Shown here in pieces: positions 13,234 through 16,501 of a stretch of DNA of 16,501 nucleotides. The first letter of the stretch is position 1, and each line of letters opens with the position of its first letter. The notes below the pieces were generated by a model, which saw nothing but the letters and a program-made list of their open reading frames with translations, was not told the origin of the DNA and made no database searches. This DNA comes from MADRE2 sp964397015 (lineage in GTDB: Bacteria > Desulfobacterota > Desulfobacteria > Desulfobacterales > Desulfobacteraceae), in assembly GCA_964397015.1 (NCBI GenBank), contig CAYNHL010000082.1:1-16501 (forward strand), in the 5' to 3' direction. A program made the position numbers and the translations under genes.

Positions 13234-14034
13234 TTATTTGGCACGCTTGAAGGTTTGACTGAGTTTCTTCCACACGCTGGTGCGGTGGGAGGGGACTTCT
13301 ATGGGCAGATCCGTCTCCCCGTTCAATCGCCTGGCAATCCTCTTGAAAGCTCTTCCTGCCTTTGATTCGTTCTGCAGTACGATAGGCAGCCCCATGTTGG
13401 AAGAAATCAGTACCTGTTCGTCCATGGGGACCAGCCCGATCAGGTCGATTGAAAGCACATCCACGACATCTTCATGGCTTAGCATCTCCCCTCTCTCGAC
13501 CCGCTGGGGTTCAATGCGGTTCACAAGGAGCTTCGGGGTCAGGGAACGTGCGTACAAAAGTCCTATAACCCGATCGGCATCCCGCACGGCTGAAACATCG
13601 GGGGTACATACCACCAATGCCTCGTTGGCGCCGACGATAGAATTTTCAAACCCCCGCTCGATGCCGGCAGGCGAGTCCATTATCACGAAATCAAATTCCT
13701 TCCTGAGTTTTTTACAGGTGCGCTCCACACCGGCCGTTGTCAGGACATCCTTGTTGTCGCTCTGGGAGGCGGGTATGAGGAACAGGTTTTCGATACGGCG
13801 GTCCCTGATGGCGGCCTGGCTTATCTGGCAGCGCTCTTTGACAACATCCACAATATTGAAAACGATACGGTTTTCAAGCCCCATGACCACGTCCAGGTTT
13901 CTCAAACCGATGTCCATGTCCACAATTGCCACCCGGTTGCCTTCCAGGGCCAGGGCCGCGCCGATGGATGATGTGGCGGTGGTTTTTCCGACCCCGCCTT
14001 TTCCTGACGTTACAACAATTATTTTTCCTTCCAA
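13234..14034 (-). CDS. minD: Septum site-determining ATPase MinD
   Basis: Membrane-associated ATPase that recruits MinC to block Z-ring formation and is released by MinE. The 266-residue protein carries the deviant Walker A GKGGVGKTT (11-19, Lys12 and Lys17), the VDMDIGLRNLD switch region (38-48), Walker B FVIMDSPAG (116-124) and a C-terminal amphipathic membrane helix SVWKKLSQTFKRAK. The start is TTG at 14032-14034, since no ATG or GTG precedes the conserved IIVVTSGKGG at a plausible distance; a strong AGAGGTG lies upstream. It lies 26 bases after minC and 10 before minE. Confidence 0.96.
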   Translation of the reverse strand: MEGKIIVVTSGKGGVGKTTATSSIGAALALEGNRVAIVDMDIGLRNLDVVMGLENRIVFNIVDVVKERCQISQAAIRDRRIENLFLIPASQSDNKDVLTTAGVERTCKKLRKEFDFVIMDSPAGIERGFENSIVGANEALVVCTPDVSAVRDADRVIGLLYARSLTPKLLVNRIEPQRVERGEMLSHEDVVDVLSIDLIGLVPMDEQVLISSNMGLPIVLQNESKAGRAFKRIARRLNGETDLPIEVPSHRTSVWKKLSQTFKRAK

Positions 14035-14060
14035 ATCACACCTCTAAAATATATGTAATT

Positions 14061-14747
14061 CTATATGGTTTCCGGCCATGGCAGTGTTCCAAACGGGCTG
14101 GCTTTCATATAGTCGTCAACAACAATCGTTTTTTCAATCACCGATGCAAATTCCGGTATCCCGCCGGGCGCCTCGCCGGTCCCGGCGGCGGAAATGCCGC
14201 CGATTGCCACCTGGGTCGGGTTGAAAAACAGGGCAAATACAATTGCAGACTCGTTGTCAGGGCTGCCGGCATGCACTTTGCCTGCCAGTTTTCCCAGCAC
14301 AATGACATCTTTGCCGGCAATCAGTTCAGATCCGGGATTGGCATCCCCCATCACGACCAGGTGCCCTTTTGTTTCAATTTTCTGGCCGGAACGTACCCGG
14401 CCCCTGAGCATGAGAACATCACTTTTATGGTGGGCCCATCCCTTGAAAAGATCCCGCTGGCGGACCCGTTCAACCGGCACAGACCGTTTTTCTGGAGAAG
14501 CGGTCACCCGGCCGACCTGGTATGTCTGAGTAAGGTGAATTTTCAATTCGTTGATCAAATCGTCATGGCCCCGGGCACCGTTGACATCCAGCACTATGCT
14601 GGCACCGATGGCCAGGTGCTTGAGCCGCTTGAACAACACGTCGATTTCCTGCTTGATCACATCCCTGGAAACAGACGGGTCCACTGTTATCCACAACCCG
14701 TCCCCAACCCCCTTGAGTTTTACACAAGGGACGTTTTCTTTGTTCAT
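14061..14747 (-). CDS. minC: Septum site-determining protein MinC
   Basis: Division inhibitor that, with MinD on the membrane, destabilises FtsZ filaments. With the start at 14745-14747 it has 228 residues: an FtsZ-inhibiting N-domain (about 5-85, KLKGVGDGLWITVD), a linker, and the C-terminal beta-helix domain (about 105-190, GRVRSGQKI, GDANPGSELIAGKDVIVLG split between turns) that dimerises and binds MinD. An in-frame ATG 15 codons upstream (14790-14792) was not chosen: it lies only about 10 bases from the predicted transcription start and has no usable ribosome binding site, while MinC proteins begin close to the KLKG strand. The chosen start has only a weak AAGTGA. The C-terminus runs about 35 residues past the beta-helix. 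First gene of the min operon. Confidence 0.92.
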   Translation of the reverse strand: MNKENVPCVKLKGVGDGLWITVDPSVSRDVIKQEIDVLFKRLKHLAIGASIVLDVNGARGHDDLINELKIHLTQTYQVGRVTASPEKRSVPVERVRQRDLFKGWAHHKSDVLMLRGRVRSGQKIETKGHLVVMGDANPGSELIAGKDVIVLGKLAGKVHAGSPDNESAIVFALFFNPTQVAIGGISAAGTGEAPGGIPEFASVIEKTIVVDDYMKASPFGTLPWPETI

Positions 14748-14808
14748 ATTTTCTTTCACTTTAGATTTTGGAAATTGAAGCTCATACCCCAAGTGTCATA
14801 CCCAAAGG

Positions 14809-14837
14809 ACTATAGAAAAATAGGGGTGGCGTGTCAA
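14809..14837 (-). promoter_or_regulatory. Strong sigma-70 promoter of the min operon
   Basis: TTGACA (14832-14837) and TATAGT (14809-14814) on the minus strand with an exact 17-base spacer, the best promoter in the window. Transcription is predicted to start near 14802. It lies in the 108-base gap between the histidine kinase and minC, so minCDE is expressed independently of the two-component genes. Confidence 0.75.
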
Positions 14838-14855
14838 GACGGAAAGTATACTAAG

Positions 14856-16001
14856 TCAGCGCTCCAGAACCTCCCGGATCTTATGGGAAAAATCTATCAC
14901 GCTATAGGGTTTTAAAATGTATCCCCTGCAGCCGGCATTGAGCATTTCCTGGGCTTTTGCATCTATGGAATAACCAGTGGACAAGAGAACCTTGATTTGC
15001 GGATCTATTTTTTTCAATTGCCTGAAAGTTTCCAGACCGTTCATTTCCGGCATGATCATATCCAGGATCACGATATTGAACCAGTCTTTCTTTTCCTTGT
15101 AGACGCGTATGGCCTCTTTTCCGGATGATGCGGTGACCACGCTGTATCCAAGCGCCTTGCAGATTTCCTTTCCCACTGTCAGGATCCGTTCTTCATCATC
15201 GACCAGCAGCACGGTTTCATTGCCCATGATCAATTTTTCCCTGCCCATCGGCAGATCAGACCTGCTGTCATCATCTGCCATAGGAAGGATAACTGCGAAA
15301 GAGGACCCGACTCCGGGCGAACTCCAGACATCGATGGCCCCCTTGTGGTTCATGATAATCTCTTTGGCAAATGTCAGGCCCAGTCCTTTTTTATCCGGGT
15401 AACGCTTATGGTCTGCACTGAAAAAAGGAGTGAAAATATTCTCCAGCACACCCGGATCCATCCCGATGCCGGTATCTGAAACCGTTATTTTGACAAACAT
15501 CCCGGGCGCTACACCATAATTGTCTGCCGTGGAGTTCAGGATTCTGGCCGATTCGGAAACCACCGTGAGCCGGCCGCCATCAGGCATGGCCATTACGGCA
15601 TTGATTATAATGTTATGGAAAACCTGCTCTATTTGCCTGGCATCGGCATTGACAATCAGGGACCTGTTTGCAAGGCCCGGGTCCAGAACAATGTCTTTTC
15701 CGGCAAGATCCAGGTTTTCAAGGATATTCCGGATAAGCCGGTTAATATCCATGGCGCTGAAATAACAGGAATCCACCCGTGCAAATCCGAGCAGCTGGTC
15801 TGCGATATCCGATCCTTTGTCAATGCAGTCGATGATTTCCTTGACATGGGGATACAATGGATCCGTGGGAGTGATGCTGTTGAGCATCAAGGAGGCCCTG
15901 CCCTTGATGGCCGACAGCAGGTTGTTCAAATCGTGGGCAATGCCGCTGGCCAGCGACTGGATGACATCCGGTGTTTCGCTCTTCAATCTTACATGTTCCA
16001 T
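14856..16001 (-). CDS. Soluble hybrid histidine kinase with C-terminal receiver
   Basis: Two-component signalling kinase, 381 residues, cytoplasmic. It opens almost directly with the dimerisation/phosphoacceptor helix SLASGIAHDLNNLL (His23). The HATPase domain follows, with the N-box HNIIINA (129-135), G1 DTGIGM (176-181), F-box FTPFF (190-194) and G2 GLGL (206-209). The C-terminal receiver (about 263-380) has Asp268/Asp269, phosphoacceptor Asp314 (ILDMIMPEMNG) and Lys364 (ILKP). There is no transmembrane segment, PAS, GAF or other sensor domain, so the input must come from a partner or phosphotransfer. It starts 18 bases after the response regulator stop with GGGAG ahead, so both are one operon. 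The target is unknown. Confidence 0.93.
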   Translation of the reverse strand: MEHVRLKSETPDVIQSLASGIAHDLNNLLSAIKGRASLMLNSITPTDPLYPHVKEIIDCIDKGSDIADQLLGFARVDSCYFSAMDINRLIRNILENLDLAGKDIVLDPGLANRSLIVNADARQIEQVFHNIIINAVMAMPDGGRLTVVSESARILNSTADNYGVAPGMFVKITVSDTGIGMDPGVLENIFTPFFSADHKRYPDKKGLGLTFAKEIIMNHKGAIDVWSSPGVGSSFAVILPMADDDSRSDLPMGREKLIMGNETVLLVDDEERILTVGKEICKALGYSVVTASSGKEAIRVYKEKKDWFNIVILDMIMPEMNGLETFRQLKKIDPQIKVLLSTGYSIDAKAQEMLNAGCRGYILKPYSVIDFSHKIREVLER

Positions 16002-16019
16002 TATAAAAACTCCCGGCTG

Positions 16020-16501
16020 TTAGTCCAAAGACACTATTCCTTCTTTTATAGCATATCTGGTCAATCCTGCAACGCTATAAATATCGAGCTTTTTCATTAT
16101 ATTCCGCCTGTGAGCCTCAATAGTCTTGCTGCTGACATAAAGCATCGAGGCAATTTCACTTGTACGTTTTCCCTCGGCAATGAGCTGGAGGACTTCGTGT
16201 TCGGTAGGGGTTATGTGAATGGAAACAGCTGCACCATCTGCAACCGGATTCAGCATGCGGGATTCAATATAGGTTCTTGCAATGGAGGGACTTAAGTAGA
16301 AGTTACCTTTCATGACTTCCTGTATGGCGGTGTAAATTTCCTTGAAAGCACATTTTTTTAAAATATAACCCGATGCCCCGGAATTGAACATTTTATCAAT
16401 ATAATGCCTGGCAGAATGCATGGAAAAGGCGATAATCCTGGTTTCCGGAACGCTTTTTTTAATCCTTGCGGTTGCGACCATACCGTTCTGGCCAGGCATG
16501 C
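16020..16501 (-). CDS. NarL/FixJ-family response regulator, 5' part missing
   Basis: DNA-binding response regulator cut by the right edge. The 160 codons present cover the second half of the receiver: the MPGQNG loop that follows the phosphoacceptor Asp, IIAFSMH and GYILKK with the conserved Lys. The C-terminal LuxR-type helix-turn-helix (TPTEHEVLQLIAEGKRTSEI, then VSSKTIEAHRRNIMKKL) is complete. The phosphorylated Asp lies outside the window. It is encoded upstream of the hybrid kinase in the same operon, so the kinase is its likely partner. Its regulated genes are unknown, and no binding site can be proposed. Confidence 0.92.
   Translation of the reverse strand, partial: MPGQNGMVATARIKKSVPETRIIAFSMHSARHYIDKMFNSGASGYILKKCAFKEIYTAIQEVMKGNFYLSPSIARTYIESRMLNPVADGAAVSIHITPTEHEVLQLIAEGKRTSEIASMLYVSSKTIEAHRRNIMKKLDIYSVAGLTRYAIKEGIVSLD

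Noticed and set aside
13926..14915. 329-residue plus-strand open frame across minC and the promoter gap
   Set aside because: It is antisense to minC and to the minD start, its product resembles no known protein, and it would span the strong opposite promoter.

Overview
The window looks like chromosomal DNA of a strictly anaerobic, probably sulfate-reducing member of the Desulfobacterota. This is inferred from gene content: a TAXI-type TRAP transporter, a tungsten/molybdopterin aldehyde:ferredoxin oxidoreductase, an Fe-S/HD gene pair next to an HcpR-like Crp/Fnr regulator, a hisS-aspS pair and a minC-minD-minE order. No database search was possible. The DNA is densely coded. There is no gene-free gap over about 210 bases, no rRNA, tRNA or CRISPR, and no recognisable insertion sequence.

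Layout. (1) 1-1823, minus strand: a TAXI TRAP solute receptor followed by its fused 4TM/12TM permease, which is cut by the left edge. (2) 1824-7121: a divergent redox-stress module. On the minus strand a zinc-ribbon/HD-like protein is translationally coupled to an Fe-S protein. On the plus strand a Crp/Fnr regulator is followed 5 bases later by an RtcB-family RNA ligase and 28 bases after that by an aldehyde:ferredoxin oxidoreductase. The shared 208-base gap holds a 14-base dyad, TTGAC-N4-GTCAA, flanked by a -10 element on each side. (3) 7260-11845: hisD (minus) diverges from hisS-aspS (plus). (4) 11842-14837, minus strand: minC-minD-minE followed by an overlapping mechanosensitive channel gene, all behind a near-consensus sigma-70 promoter. 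The channel gene meets aspS tail to tail with a 4-base overlap. (5) 14856-16501, minus strand: a NarL-type response regulator, cut by the right edge, followed by a soluble hybrid histidine kinase.

Working together. The strongest candidate for an uncommon system is region 2. A cysteine-free FNR-like activator of HcpR type probably senses nitrosative or redox stress and acts on both flanking operons through the shared dyad. The pairing of an RNA ligase with a ferredoxin-linked tungsten enzyme under one regulator is unusual and could link RNA repair to redox stress; this is inference from gene order only. Other points of note are a probable AUC start codon for the regulator, a lost His in the HD dyad, a ferredoxin motif missing one cysteine, and co-translation of a mechanosensitive channel with MinE.
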